From assembly GCA_963717195.1 (NCBI GenBank), contig CAVQVR010000007.1, forward strand, positions 1-64,000: 64,000 nt of DNA. The letters are read 5' to 3'. This document shows, piece by piece, positions 7,945 to 16,443 of the stretch (position 1 is its first letter; every line of letters begins with the position of its first letter). The notes under the pieces were generated by a model. That model did not search any database. It was not told where the DNA came from and saw only the letters and a program-made list of their open reading frames with translations. The position numbers and the translations under genes are program-made. Source of the DNA: JACDAE01 sp963717195. Its GTDB lineage: Bacteria > Chloroflexota > Ktedonobacteria > Ktedonobacterales > Ktedonobacteraceae.

Positions 7945-9003
7945 CTATACTCCTTCAGAGGCCAGCCGGGTAGCATAGTCGATAAGAGTGTGGATACGCG
8001 AGCCAAAGATAGCGAAGCGCGGATCCTGGGTCTGACCACGTCGCCAACGAAGATAGATTTGTTGAAGGATCACGCTCAACTTAAAGTAGGCAAACGTCTG
8101 GTAGAAGTGTAGAGAAGAGAGATCACGTCCACTTTTCGCTGCGTATCGTTCTACCAATTCGCTCCGGCTCATGAACCCTGGCAGGTGCGTTATTGTGGGC
8201 AGGATCGCTCGCAGCTCGGCAGGATCATCTGACTGCACCCAATAGCATAACGAGATTGCCAGATCGAACAGCGGGTCACCAATGGTTGTCATCTCCCAAT
8301 CCAGTACGGCGACGGGCCGGGCGAGATCGTGAGTATCCATTACCATGTTATTGAGTTTGAAATCGTTGTGGATGACGGTGGGAGCAGGGCTTGTGGGGAT
8401 ATGCTCGACCAGCCAGTGAGTCAGCCAGGCAACGTCTGGACTTTCAGCGGTTTGTGAACGATTATAGCGCTCGATCCAATTCGTTACCTGGCGTTGCAGA
8501 AAACCGTCTGGATGACCAAATGTCGCCAGACCAGCTGTCTGCCAATTGATGGTATGGATCTCTACCAGAGTATCAACCACTATTTCAGAAAGTCGCCGGC
8601 AGAGACCGGGTGTCACCTCTATCCCCGCAGGAAAGGCATCGTCGAGCACAACTCCCTTGCGCCGCTCCATCACATAGAAAGGGACTCCCATGATCTCCAG
8701 GTTGTCACAAAAGAGATAGGGGCGAGGAGCCAGGGGGAAAGATGGGTGGATACGCTCTAACAGGTCATGTTCGCGCTGCATGTCGTGGGCTCTGGGTGGT
8801 ACAGGTCCAAAGGGAGGACGACGCAAAACGCCCTCCCACTCGCCAATGCGCACCAGGTAGGTCAGGTTGGAAGCGCCCGAAGGGAACTGGCGCACTTCCC
8901 ATGCGCCAGCACCAATGCCAGGAATGTGAGCACGTAAATAGTGCTCGACCTTTGCCCAATCAAGTTGTTCGCCTGAGCGTATTTCAATCGTATCGTCGTT
9001 CAT
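7945..9003 (-). CDS. Phosphotransferase family protein (APH/ACAD10-like)
   Basis: This protein has the aminoglycoside-phosphotransferase kinase fold. The nucleotide-binding front half has FPSGASNLTYLVRIGEWEGVLRRPP. The catalytic loop is VIHNDFKLNNMV and the metal-binding segment is VLDWEMTTIGDPLFDLA. Together they match the subgroup related to human ACAD10/11, whose bacterial members sit near acyl-CoA metabolism genes and probably phosphorylate hydroxyacyl or related small substrates. It is unlikely to be a resistance enzyme. Its length of 352 residues is normal. GAGGA lies about 10 bases before the start. The stop of the neighbouring peptidase gene lies 12 bases upstream of this start on the same strand, so co-transcription is possible. 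Confidence 0.85.
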   Translation of the reverse strand: MNDDTIEIRSGEQLDWAKVEHYLRAHIPGIGAGAWEVRQFPSGASNLTYLVRIGEWEGVLRRPPFGPVPPRAHDMQREHDLLERIHPSFPLAPRPYLFCDNLEIMGVPFYVMERRKGVVLDDAFPAGIEVTPGLCRRLSEIVVDTLVEIHTINWQTAGLATFGHPDGFLQRQVTNWIERYNRSQTAESPDVAWLTHWLVEHIPTSPAPTVIHNDFKLNNMVMDTHDLARPVAVLDWEMTTIGDPLFDLAISLCYWVQSDDPAELRAILPTITHLPGFMSRSELVERYAAKSGRDLSSLHFYQTFAYFKLSVILQQIYLRWRRGQTQDPRFAIFGSRIHTLIDYATRLASEGV

Positions 9004-9015
9004 AACCGAACATCC

Positions 9016-9984
9016 TCAGGCATGCTGGGCTTTATCATACAGCGCATACCATGTATCATCATAGTAAGGCGAGAACATATGTCCCGGTTGCATACTACTG
9101 ATGAAATCGTTATGCCCGTCGAGGTACCAGTTGCCGTTGATCTGAACGAACCAGGGACCACCACTGGAGCCACCAGTCATATTGCAGGGAATGGAGACCA
9201 CGGTGCCACCTCCATGTAGCCAACTTTTGCCGGTACCATTTTCGCAAGATTGCCTGGTCTGACCATTGAAAGGAGGCGCGGCAGGGTAGCCATAAGCGGA
9301 GTAGGACTGATTGACAGGCTGATTATATGCCCAACCGGCACCACCGACCACGTCGGTTAAGGTACCCTCGTTGTTGGGAGCAACGATAGCCATACCCATG
9401 TCATGGTGAAAATCATTCTGGGCATTAATCCAATCGGAAGGAACCTCCAGATCGCGAGCAGCCCAGCAACCATAGGGGGTATTACCATTATCGTATAGAG
9501 GACAGAAGATCACATTATGTACCCAGCCACCATTCCAGTAGAGGCAGTGGCCTGCAGTGTCAACAACACTCTGATTGGCGCTGATGACGGCTGTCCCCGA
9601 GCAGACCATATTTTGACCGGAGTCATTGGTCATAAAGAGTTTCCCAACAGTCGAAAGGTGGTAGGAAGGGTCTCCATTGGTGGGTGGCTGTCCCTGTTGC
9701 TGAGCAGCTTTGCCCGCGCTTGTGGCGCTGTTTGTCTGTGTAAGATTGGTATTGCTGCCAACCTGCTCATTGGCCTCAACAGCATTGTTCATGCTGCTCG
9801 TTGTCCAATAACTGGTAGCGACAACAGAGTTCGCATCCAATGGATGATCAATGATAGAAGTTGAGGGCACTGACAACGAAGGGTACACAAAGCGTGCACC
9901 CAGGTATACCACGTACACGCCGGCAAGCACACACAGAAAGACCTTGATGGCCAGGGAAGATTGGAAGAACTGTTTTGGTGACAT
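9016..9984 (-). CDS. Membrane-anchored or secreted trypsin-like serine peptidase (V8-like)
   Basis: An N-terminal hydrophobic segment (residues 9-32) is followed by a Ser/Thr/Gln-rich propeptide containing SYWTTSSMNNA. A chymotrypsin-fold domain then has His in VVDTAGHCLYW, Asp in FHHDMGMAIV and Ser in MTGGSSGGPWFV. The GGSSGGPW motif and the extra Cys pairs fit V8/glutamyl-endopeptidase-like enzymes that act outside the cell. The frame opens with TTG at 10005, but AGGAG six bases before ATG at 9984 decides the start (322 residues). A small paralogue of its N-terminal region is encoded immediately upstream and probably shares the transcript. Confidence 0.87.
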   Translation of the reverse strand: MSPKQFFQSSLAIKVFLCVLAGVYVVYLGARFVYPSLSVPSTSIIDHPLDANSVVATSYWTTSSMNNAVEANEQVGSNTNLTQTNSATSAGKAAQQQGQPPTNGDPSYHLSTVGKLFMTNDSGQNMVCSGTAVISANQSVVDTAGHCLYWNGGWVHNVIFCPLYDNGNTPYGCWAARDLEVPSDWINAQNDFHHDMGMAIVAPNNEGTLTDVVGGAGWAYNQPVNQSYSAYGYPAAPPFNGQTRQSCENGTGKSWLHGGGTVVSIPCNMTGGSSGGPWFVQINGNWYLDGHNDFISSMQPGHMFSPYYDDTWYALYDKAQHA

Positions 9985-10001
9985 TCTATTCTCCTTTTTC
10001 A

Positions 10002-10286
10002 TCAAGAATGCTGCTTACGAGACTTACGCGAGGAGCCCCGACGCTGCTTTTTCCCTGGCTTGAGAGCATCGGTCTGGGGCATATTAGTGGCTCCGGCTTT
10101 GCGCATTTTGTCTGCAGTCCAATATTCGAGGGCTTTATTGGGAGGAGTATCTACCGGATGCTTTACGATAGTGGCCGGAGCTGGCTTCGACAAAAGTCTC
10201 CATGCAATCAAGGAGATGCCGACAAGCAAGCAAAGAAGGACTGTACCTGGTAGGAAGAATTGGCTGATTTTCTGTTCTTGTACCAT
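10002..10286 (-). CDS. Small membrane protein resembling only the propeptide of the adjacent peptidase
   Basis: This 94-residue protein has a hydrophobic helix (LPGTVLLCLLVGISLIAW), then IVKHPVDTPPNKALEYWT and ADKMRKA, and a very basic tail (KPGKKQRRGSSRKSRK). The helix and the HPVD...YWT..M..A pattern align with the N-terminus of the peptidase encoded next (HPLD...YWT..M..A), but there is no catalytic domain. ATG at 10286 is preceded by AGAGAG and is preferred over the longer frame from 10346. The stop lies 17 bases before the peptidase start, so the two are likely one operon. It may be a truncated paralogue or a separate interaction partner. Confidence 0.65.
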   Translation of the reverse strand: MVQEQKISQFFLPGTVLLCLLVGISLIAWRLLSKPAPATIVKHPVDTPPNKALEYWTADKMRKAGATNMPQTDALKPGKKQRRGSSRKSRKQHS

Positions 10287-10561
10287 TATGCTTCTCTCTT
10301 TCATGAAAGATGGCGCTACGGACCAGGTGTGCAGGATATCATGCATGCCGTTTTCTCCTCTGCACTTCCCAGATCAGAATTATGTTTCCTTATAAAGATA
10401 AGTATACTAATATGAAATCATTATACCAGTATTTCTTCCTGGAAAGTAGGGCTATCTCCTTTCTCTGGGGATGATTGATCCTGATGAAGGAAGAAACAAT
10501 CCCATATTTGTGAGTATTTGCAGATAAAAAGAACCGCAGTGTATTTTGCAGTATGCCAGCT

Positions 10562-10837
10562 TCACATACCCCCTCGGAAACGCCCCTGCCGGATCATCCT
10601 TGACATCCCCATAGAATGCATGGCATGCTGCTCGTTGATTTGCTCGGGCTCAGGCATAGAGTTGGCACTAACCATTTGCTCATGCAGAATGGAGACCTGC
10701 ATATCAAAACTACCCATATTTTCGCACTCGATTAAAGCCTTAGCAGGGAAAAGTTCCGCCAGTTGTTTACTCAGATGGTACTCAATCGCCTTCTGAGGGA
10801 GAAGAAGTATCTCACTAATTAAGCGTTCTTTGTCCAT
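10562..10837 (-). CDS. Small hypothetical protein
   Basis: The 91-residue product has no family that I recognise. It is predicted soluble and acidic in its first two thirds (MDKERLISEILLLPQKAIEY), with a Met-rich tail (EQHAMHSMGMSRMIRQGRF). GGAGG precedes the ATG by four to five bases, which strongly supports translation. It lies alone, 275 bases upstream of the small membrane protein. A perfect palindrome CCTCTT-TATT-AAGAGG at 10911-10926 lies just upstream and might be an operator. Confidence 0.6.
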   Translation of the reverse strand: MDKERLISEILLLPQKAIEYHLSKQLAELFPAKALIECENMGSFDMQVSILHEQMVSANSMPEPEQINEQHAMHSMGMSRMIRQGRFRGGM

Positions 10838-11115
10838 AATTCCTCCAGAACTTATTGCGCCAGGTACACGTTATTCTCTATAACAATACGAAACTGGTAG
10901 CAAAAAGTTTCCTCTTTATTAAGAGGCTAATAGCAAAAAGTGTTTTCTTTATTATAAAGAAGACGGATTTTACATTGTTTTTACAATTTCGTGATTTTTT
11001 GTTTGTTTCTCAATGATACAGTGGGACGTGGTAGGAGTAGTGGCTCTTATCATCATCTTAAGGGCTTCTGTTGTTTAGAAGCTAATACATTCGGAATAGA
11101 AAAAGGAGCATATCT

Positions 11116-13383
11116 ATGGCTGAAGATACAGCGATAGCTATACCACCTCAGCCTGAGTATGTTGCTGAGCGGGAGACGCTGTCTCTCTCTCTCCTATGGC
11201 AACGTCTGTTGCTAGGTACCGTCATACTCATCTCTTTGTTCATGAATTTCTTCCAGTTGGGACAGAATGGTTTCGGAAATCTCTTCTATGCCAGCGGTGT
11301 GAGAAGCATGCTGGATAGTTGGCATAATTTCTTCTTTGCTTCCTACGATCCCGGTGGCTTTGTGACTATCGATAAGCCAGCTCTTGGCTTCTGGCTGCAG
11401 ACCATCAGCGCGAAGCTATTTGGCTTCACGCCTTTCAGCATTTTTCTGCCACAGGCACTCTCTGGAGTGTGTGCAGTACTGGTGCTCTACTTTCTGGTCA
11501 GGCGCCATTTTGGGGTAGTAGCGGGTCTACTGGCGGCGCTGGCTCTGGCAATTAGTCCGATTAGCGTGGTGACGAACCGCAATAATACGATAGATAGCAC
11601 TCTGGCCTTGGCTCTCTTGCTAGGGGCGTGGGCGGTATTAAAGGCAGCAGAAACGGGAAAGCTGCGCTGGTTGCTGTTGAGCGCGGCATTTGTTGGCCTT
11701 GGCTTTAATATCAAAATGGCTGAAGCCTATCTAATAATACCAGCCTTTGGAGTGCTCTATCTGCTGGCGGCCCCAAGAAAAGTCTGGACGCGTGTCTGGC
11801 ACCTGCTTCTTGCGCTATTGGTATTGCTAGCAATCTCGGCTGCGTGGATAGTAACGGTTGACCTGACACCTGCGACACAGCGACCGTATGTTGGTTCAAC
11901 GCAGGATAACTCAGAGATCAGCCTGGCAACTGGCTATAATGGCCTCAACCGTATCCTTGGGCGTGGCTTTGGCGGTGGTGGTCGAGGCTTTGGCGGTGGG
12001 CGCGGAGCAGGAGGAACTACACAACGACCCGCAACCAGTGCAACGACTTCAAGCACTTCTACTGGCAATGGATCTACGTCCAATAGTAGCACTGCTCCAG
12101 CGGGGAACGCAGGCTCTCCATCTCCAGGAGGTGGAACTACAGGAACAGGTGGAACCACTGGCGCAGGTAGAGCAGGAGGAGCAAACGGACGTGGAGGATT
12201 CGCAGCTGGTGGCTTTGGCGGTGGTGGACAAGGGCCATTCCGACTCTTTCAAACCTCATTGGGAAGTCAGATAGGCTGGTTGCTCCTTCTGGCTATTGCT
12301 GGACTGCTTGCCCTGGCATGGCAACGCCGCTGGCGTCCTCAAGAAGTTCGTCAACAAAAATCGCTTCTGCTGTGGGGTATGTGGTTAATCACTATGGGCA
12401 TCTACTTTAGCGTGGAAAACATCGCCCACCAATACTACCTGACAGAGATGGCCCCAGGTGTGGCGGCTCTTTTCGGTATCGGCATTGTCGTTATGTGGCA
12501 GGACTACCGACAACCGGGCTGGCGTGGCTGGCTTCTCCCCATCGCGTTGCTTGCTACAGCCGCCGTACAACTCCCCATCCTCAGTAGCTATCCAGCGTGG
12601 GGGCAGTGGATGATTCCTCTCATAGGTGCCCTATGCGTCCTTGCCGCTCTGGTTCTCCTGCTTGCTCGGCTTACTAGTTTGCTTCCGCGCATGAGTGTCG
12701 ATTCACGCAGCACACGCTACCTGGTACCTGCCCTATGCGTAGGAGTACTGGCTTTGCTGATCGCACCTGCAACCTGGTCGGTGATCTCCGTTCTACAAAA
12801 TACCGAGTCGTCATCGCCAACTGCCGGACCTGCCAGCAGAGGAGGTCAGATTTTTGGCGGAGAGGCAGGGGCAATCGCGGCTGCATTTAGTGGCAGTGCC
12901 AATGAAGATCCCATGTTAATAAAATACCTGCTGGCAAACCAGGGCAATGCAAAATTCATTGTTGCCACAGCCAGTTCGATGACCGCTGATGGCATCATTC
13001 TGGCAACAAATAAGCCTGTCATGGCAATGGGTGGCTTCAGTGGTGGCGATCCTATTCTCACTACCACCCAGCTAGCGCAACTGGTCTCTAATGGAACGGT
13101 GCGCTTCTTCCTGACGAGTTCAGGAGGTGGCGGCTTTGGAGGTGGCTTTAATATAAATGATCTACCTGAACAGTATAGAGATATCGCCAGAAACTTCGCA
13201 GGGAGAGGCGGTGGCTTTGGAGGATTTGGTGGTGGTCAGAGTTCTCTGTCAACCTGGGTGACGCAACATTGTAAACAGGTGCCCAAGAACCTGTGGTCAA
13301 CGCTGCAATCTACCTCTAGTTCCACTGGTGGCTTTGATCAAGGCAACGCGAACCAGTTGTATGACTGCTCGGCAGCGAAATAG
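11116..13383 (+). CDS. Glycosyltransferase family 39 (ArnT/PMT-like) membrane protein
   Basis: The 755-residue protein has an N-terminal block of about ten membrane helices. The first external loop carries FFASYDPGGFVTIDKPALG, where family enzymes place acidic and aromatic catalytic residues. A Gly/Ser/Thr-rich insert (residues about 278-372, GGGGRGFGGGRGAGG) separates this block from further helices and a C-terminal extracytoplasmic domain ending in CKQVPKNLW and LYDCS. Such enzymes transfer a sugar from a polyprenyl-phosphate donor to lipid or protein outside the membrane; the acceptor is not evident. GGAG precedes the ATG, which lies at the end of an AT-rich leader. It is transcribed alone. 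Confidence 0.85.
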   Translation: MAEDTAIAIPPQPEYVAERETLSLSLLWQRLLLGTVILISLFMNFFQLGQNGFGNLFYASGVRSMLDSWHNFFFASYDPGGFVTIDKPALGFWLQTISAKLFGFTPFSIFLPQALSGVCAVLVLYFLVRRHFGVVAGLLAALALAISPISVVTNRNNTIDSTLALALLLGAWAVLKAAETGKLRWLLLSAAFVGLGFNIKMAEAYLIIPAFGVLYLLAAPRKVWTRVWHLLLALLVLLAISAAWIVTVDLTPATQRPYVGSTQDNSEISLATGYNGLNRILGRGFGGGGRGFGGGRGAGGTTQRPATSATTSSTSTGNGSTSNSSTAPAGNAGSPSPGGGTTGTGGTTGAGRAGGANGRGGFAAGGFGGGGQGPFRLFQTSLGSQIGWLLLLAIAGLLALAWQRRWRPQEVRQQKSLLLWGMWLITMGIYFSVENIAHQYYLTEMAPGVAALFGIGIVVMWQDYRQPGWRGWLLPIALLATAAVQLPILSSYPAWGQWMIPLIGALCVLAALVLLLARLTSLLPRMSVDSRSTRYLVPALCVGVLALLIAPATWSVISVLQNTESSSPTAGPASRGGQIFGGEAGAIAAAFSGSANEDPMLIKYLLANQGNAKFIVATASSMTADGIILATNKPVMAMGGFSGGDPILTTTQLAQLVSNGTVRFFLTSSGGGGFGGGFNINDLPEQYRDIARNFAGRGGGFGGFGGGQSSLSTWVTQHCKQVPKNLWSTLQSTSSSTGGFDQGNANQLYDCSAAK

Positions 13384-13412
13384 TCAAATGGGTGAAAACC
13401 CGTTTAACAGGC

Positions 13413-13733
13413 GTAGGGGCCGCGTTTACGTCGCCCAGGTGTGTGGCATAATAAACGCACCACACACACCTGGGCGACGTAAACCTGTCTCTTACCCACA
13501 AAGTTCTAGTCATTCCTATCAAGTGAGGGAAAATGCCCCTCCAAAAAATTCGAGGTGTGCCGATGTTTGCAGAAACGGTATTACAGGATCGGACGGTATG
13601 AAAGGTGCGTCGATGGGGGGATTTTAAACCATTCATGCCGCTCTATCCTTTTATGCCGATTTTGCAATTCTCCTGTCGCTTGAAAACGATGCCGCGAATT
13701 TGTGGGTAAAAGACAGGTAAACGCGGCGCCTAC
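13413..13733. mobile_element. MITE-like element with nested inverted repeats
   Basis: The 376-base gap after the glycosyltransferase is mostly one element. The ends are GTAGGGGCCGCGTTTAC (13413-13429) and its complement at 13717-13733 (16 of 17 match). A second inner pair lies at 13483-13502 and 13699-13718 (19 of 20 match). The left end also holds a 22-bp perfect palindrome pair (13424-13445 with 13463-13484). No open frame of coding character lies inside. Its end sequence matches other intergenic repeats in this window, so it looks like a small non-autonomous mobile element. Confidence 0.6.
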
Positions 13734-13759
13734 GGTTTTGACGGCAAAACATTTTACAA

Positions 13760-14830
13760 TTAGAATGCGTTCCACCTGCGCGATATATCCGCAACAGGCG
13801 CTTCTTCAATCGTAGCCAGCGATGAGCTACCAACCTTTGCACCAGACTGGTTGCCAGTAGATGAGGATAGAGAGGTCTCAATCTTCTGAATTGCAGGATC
13901 GCTACAGACGCTTGAGGGCTGATTATTTGTAATTGCACAGGTAGCGGCAGTAAGATAATTTGCCGTGCCCAGGATATCCTTTGAGAGCTGATTTCCGCTG
14001 GAGAGTTGTCCAGCAATGTCCTGTTGAGAGAGGGGCGAAGAAGTCGGATCCTGTGGATTGGCGCGAAGCACGACAGGACTGTAGCCAGCCTCCAGACCTA
14101 TGTAACGATTACCAATATCGATAAATGGAAGACCACCGGCATTTTGGGAAGTGGTATAAGGTGGCGCATCGTATGTATTGAAAAGTTGTTGCTCATCCGA
14201 CGTTGGTGTCTGCAGAGGAGCCTCTTGCTGATCTTTAACCTCAACAGGCACGAAATCAAGGTACGAACTATTATAGCTGCTTTGATAGAAAGTGAAGGTT
14301 GAGGTATTTGGATAGGTATCAGTACTTAATGATGTCATTTTCCGCAAATTGTGGAAGGTACCGAAACGACTCATTGCGACCACTATTCCCCAACGTTCAG
14401 CCGCACAGAAAGGACAGTACTCACCTCCCTCGTAAAATACCTCTGGCTTACCATCTGAACCTGTTAAAAGAGATGGAGACCCCTGAGTCAATTGGAAGGA
14501 GTTAGATAATCCACCTGTTCCGATCTGGGACAAGAGAGTAGAATCAACGTCTGTCACCTCTTTGAGCGTCGTAGCATCTACAAGATTGCTGGCTGCACTA
14601 CTACTCTTCGTTGAACTCGGCTGATTTGAGAGGTAGAGAAAGAACCCGACGATAGCAACAATCAAGACTATCGTGCCACCCAGTAGTAGCCATGGAGTGC
14701 GGTTCGGAGCTACACGCTTGCGCCGGTTTCTCTGACTCTGTGGGCTATTGGGGCGATTTTGTCGTGTCTCCTGTCGCTGTTGAGAGTGGTTCTTTGAGGT
14801 TGTTAAATTCGTTCGCCGTTTATTGGCCAT
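13760..14830 (-). CDS. DUF929 family thioredoxin-like membrane protein (copy 1)
   Basis: The first 40 residues are basic and Asn/Gln/Arg-rich, followed by one hydrophobic helix (WLLLGGTIVLIVAIVGFFLYL) and an extracytoplasmic domain. The domain has the DUF929 signature YCPFCAAERWGIVVAMSRFG, with a CPFC pair as in thioredoxin-fold proteins. That suggests disulfide or thiol chemistry, although DUF929 has no proven activity. A later Cys pair (ATCAITN...SVCSD) may form a structural disulfide. The protein is closely related to the next gene upstream; both end in VADISRRWNAF and share the first 70 residues almost exactly. Confidence 0.8.
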   Translation of the reverse strand: MANKRRTNLTTSKNHSQQRQETRQNRPNSPQSQRNRRKRVAPNRTPWLLLGGTIVLIVAIVGFFLYLSNQPSSTKSSSAASNLVDATTLKEVTDVDSTLLSQIGTGGLSNSFQLTQGSPSLLTGSDGKPEVFYEGGEYCPFCAAERWGIVVAMSRFGTFHNLRKMTSLSTDTYPNTSTFTFYQSSYNSSYLDFVPVEVKDQQEAPLQTPTSDEQQLFNTYDAPPYTTSQNAGGLPFIDIGNRYIGLEAGYSPVVLRANPQDPTSSPLSQQDIAGQLSSGNQLSKDILGTANYLTAATCAITNNQPSSVCSDPAIQKIETSLSSSTGNQSGAKVGSSSLATIEEAPVADISRRWNAF

Positions 14831-14880
14831 TTTGCTTTAGCTTCCCTTCTTGCAGAAAATTATATTAACCGTTATTATCT

Positions 14881-14986
14881 GGTTATGGCAACTTTTTCTA
14901 GAAAAGATTATGAGGCAAGTATATCGCATCTAAAAGAAGGAAACAAGCAAGTTTCTTGCAGGGAAATGTAAGAAATTTGTGAAGAA
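14881..14986 (-). repeat. Duplicated upstream region of the DUF929 genes, copy 1
   Basis: This segment is nearly identical to 16324-16430. Both start about 50 bases upstream of a DUF929 start codon and run from GGTTATGGCAACTTTTTC to a TTTGTGAAGA block. The duplication therefore included the promoter region as well as the gene, and both copies are probably controlled in the same way. The remaining part of the 400-base gap between the two genes (14987-15231) has no gene that I can see. It contains a small hairpin GATAC-CTTATTTA-GTATC near 15169 that could end transcription of the upstream copy only weakly. Confidence 0.85.
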
Positions 14987-15231
14987 CGTACGTCAGATTG
15001 TTGCCATTACCATCTTAATAATCGAAGTAGAGGTCCAATTCTATCGCGCCCGCCGTGTCCAGATAAAATCGCACTGTAACGATCCGGTCTCAGGCAAGAG
15101 ACTTCGCTGTATTGGCAAAAGCCGTTTTTCGGGCAAGGAAGGCGTGATGGCATCGGGGCAGAGGTCTGATACCTTATTTAGTATCAAAAGATGCGTTCAC
15201 GATGCCCATCGGCCCCTACCAATTTGATAAA

Positions 15232-16275
15232 TTAGAATGCATTCCACCTGCGCGATATATCCGCAACAGGGGATTCTCCAATCGTAGCTAGCGATGAGCT
15301 ACCAACCTTTGTGCCGGACTGATTGCCAGTAGATGAGGATAGAGAGGTCTCAATCTGCTGAACTGCAGAATTGGTACAGGCGCTCGCGGGCTGGTTATTT
15401 GTAATCGCACAGGTAGCCGCAGTCAGATAATTTGCCGTGCCCAGGATATCCTTTGAGACCTGATTTCCGCTGGAGAGTTGCCCGGCAATGTCCTGATGAG
15501 AGAGAGGAGATGAATTCTGGTCCGAAGGATTGCTCCGCAGTACACCAGGATCATAGCTCGCAGCTGTCAGTATATAGCGGTCACCAATGTCCATGAAAGG
15601 ATATCCAGAAACATTATAGTGGGTGAGGATCTGTTGTTCATCCGCGTTTGGAGCTTGCAGAACATTATGTTGCTCGTCTTCGTTCTCCAGAGGCACAAAA
15701 TCAATATAAGAACTGCTGTAGGTGCTCTGATAAAACGTGAAGGTTGAAGTACTTGGATATGTGTCGGTACTTGAAGAAGCGGTCTCTCTTAACGCTTTGA
15801 AGGTACCGAAACGGCTCATTGCGACAACGATGCCCCAACGTTCAGCACCACAGAGTGGACAGAACTCCGCACCATAGTAAAACACTTCTGGCTTGCCGCT
15901 TGGGCCGTTCATAACAGGCGAGGTGCTCTGTATCTTTGAGAAAGGATTGGCTACTCCACCTGTTCCAATTGAGGAAAGAAAGCCTGGATCAACGTCTGTC
16001 ACCTCTTTGAGCGTCGTAGCATCTACAAGATTGCTGGCCGAGCTACTACTTCCAGTTGAACTTGATTGATTTGAGAGGTAGAGAAAGAATCCGACGATAG
16101 CGACAATCAAGACTATCGCGCCACCCAGGAGTAGCCATGGAGTACGGTTCGGAGCTACACGCTTGCGCCGGTTTCTCTGACTCTGTGGGCTATTGGGGCG
16201 ATTTTGTCGTGCCTCCTGTCGCTGTTGAGAGTGGTTCTTTGAGGTTGTTGGATTCGTTCGTCGTTTATTGGCCAT
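15232..16275 (-). CDS. DUF929 family thioredoxin-like membrane protein (copy 2)
   Basis: This is a 347-residue tandem paralogue of the downstream gene with the same order: basic Asn/Gln-rich tail, one membrane helix, DUF929 domain. The thiol motif reads FCPLCGAERWGIVVAMSRFG, so the dipeptide between the cysteines is PL here and PF in copy 1. Divergence is concentrated in the middle of the extracytoplasmic domain, while the N-terminus and the last 100 residues are conserved. Different intervening residues in a CxxC pair can change redox potential, so the two may act on different partners; that is an inference. Confidence 0.8.
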   Translation of the reverse strand: MANKRRTNPTTSKNHSQQRQEARQNRPNSPQSQRNRRKRVAPNRTPWLLLGGAIVLIVAIVGFFLYLSNQSSSTGSSSSASNLVDATTLKEVTDVDPGFLSSIGTGGVANPFSKIQSTSPVMNGPSGKPEVFYYGAEFCPLCGAERWGIVVAMSRFGTFKALRETASSSTDTYPSTSTFTFYQSTYSSSYIDFVPLENEDEQHNVLQAPNADEQQILTHYNVSGYPFMDIGDRYILTAASYDPGVLRSNPSDQNSSPLSHQDIAGQLSSGNQVSKDILGTANYLTAATCAITNNQPASACTNSAVQQIETSLSSSTGNQSGTKVGSSSLATIGESPVADISRRWNAF

Positions 16276-16323
16276 TTTGCTTCAGCTTCCCTTCTTGCAT
16301 AATTTCACATTACCATTTCATCA

Positions 16324-16430
16324 GGTTATGGCAACTTTTTCTAGAAAAGATTATGAGGCAAGTATATCGCATCCATAAAGAGAGAAACAAGCAAGTTTCT
16401 TACAGGGAAATGTAAGATATTTGTGAAGAG
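16324..16430 (-). repeat. Duplicated upstream region of the DUF929 genes, copy 2
   Basis: This is the second copy of the segment described at 14881-14986. It lies between the copy 2 start codon and the stop of the FGGY kinase gene, so it is expected to carry the promoter for copy 2. Confidence 0.85.
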
Positions 16431-16443
16431 CATTATCTGGTCT

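Noticed and set aside
7945..9003. Antibiotic resistance kinase
   Set aside because: The APH fold alone does not imply resistance; the sequence fits the ACAD10-like metabolic subgroup better.
11888..12274. 128-residue frame inside the glycosyltransferase
   Set aside because: It is a shifted reading of the Gly-rich repeat region of a well-supported gene.
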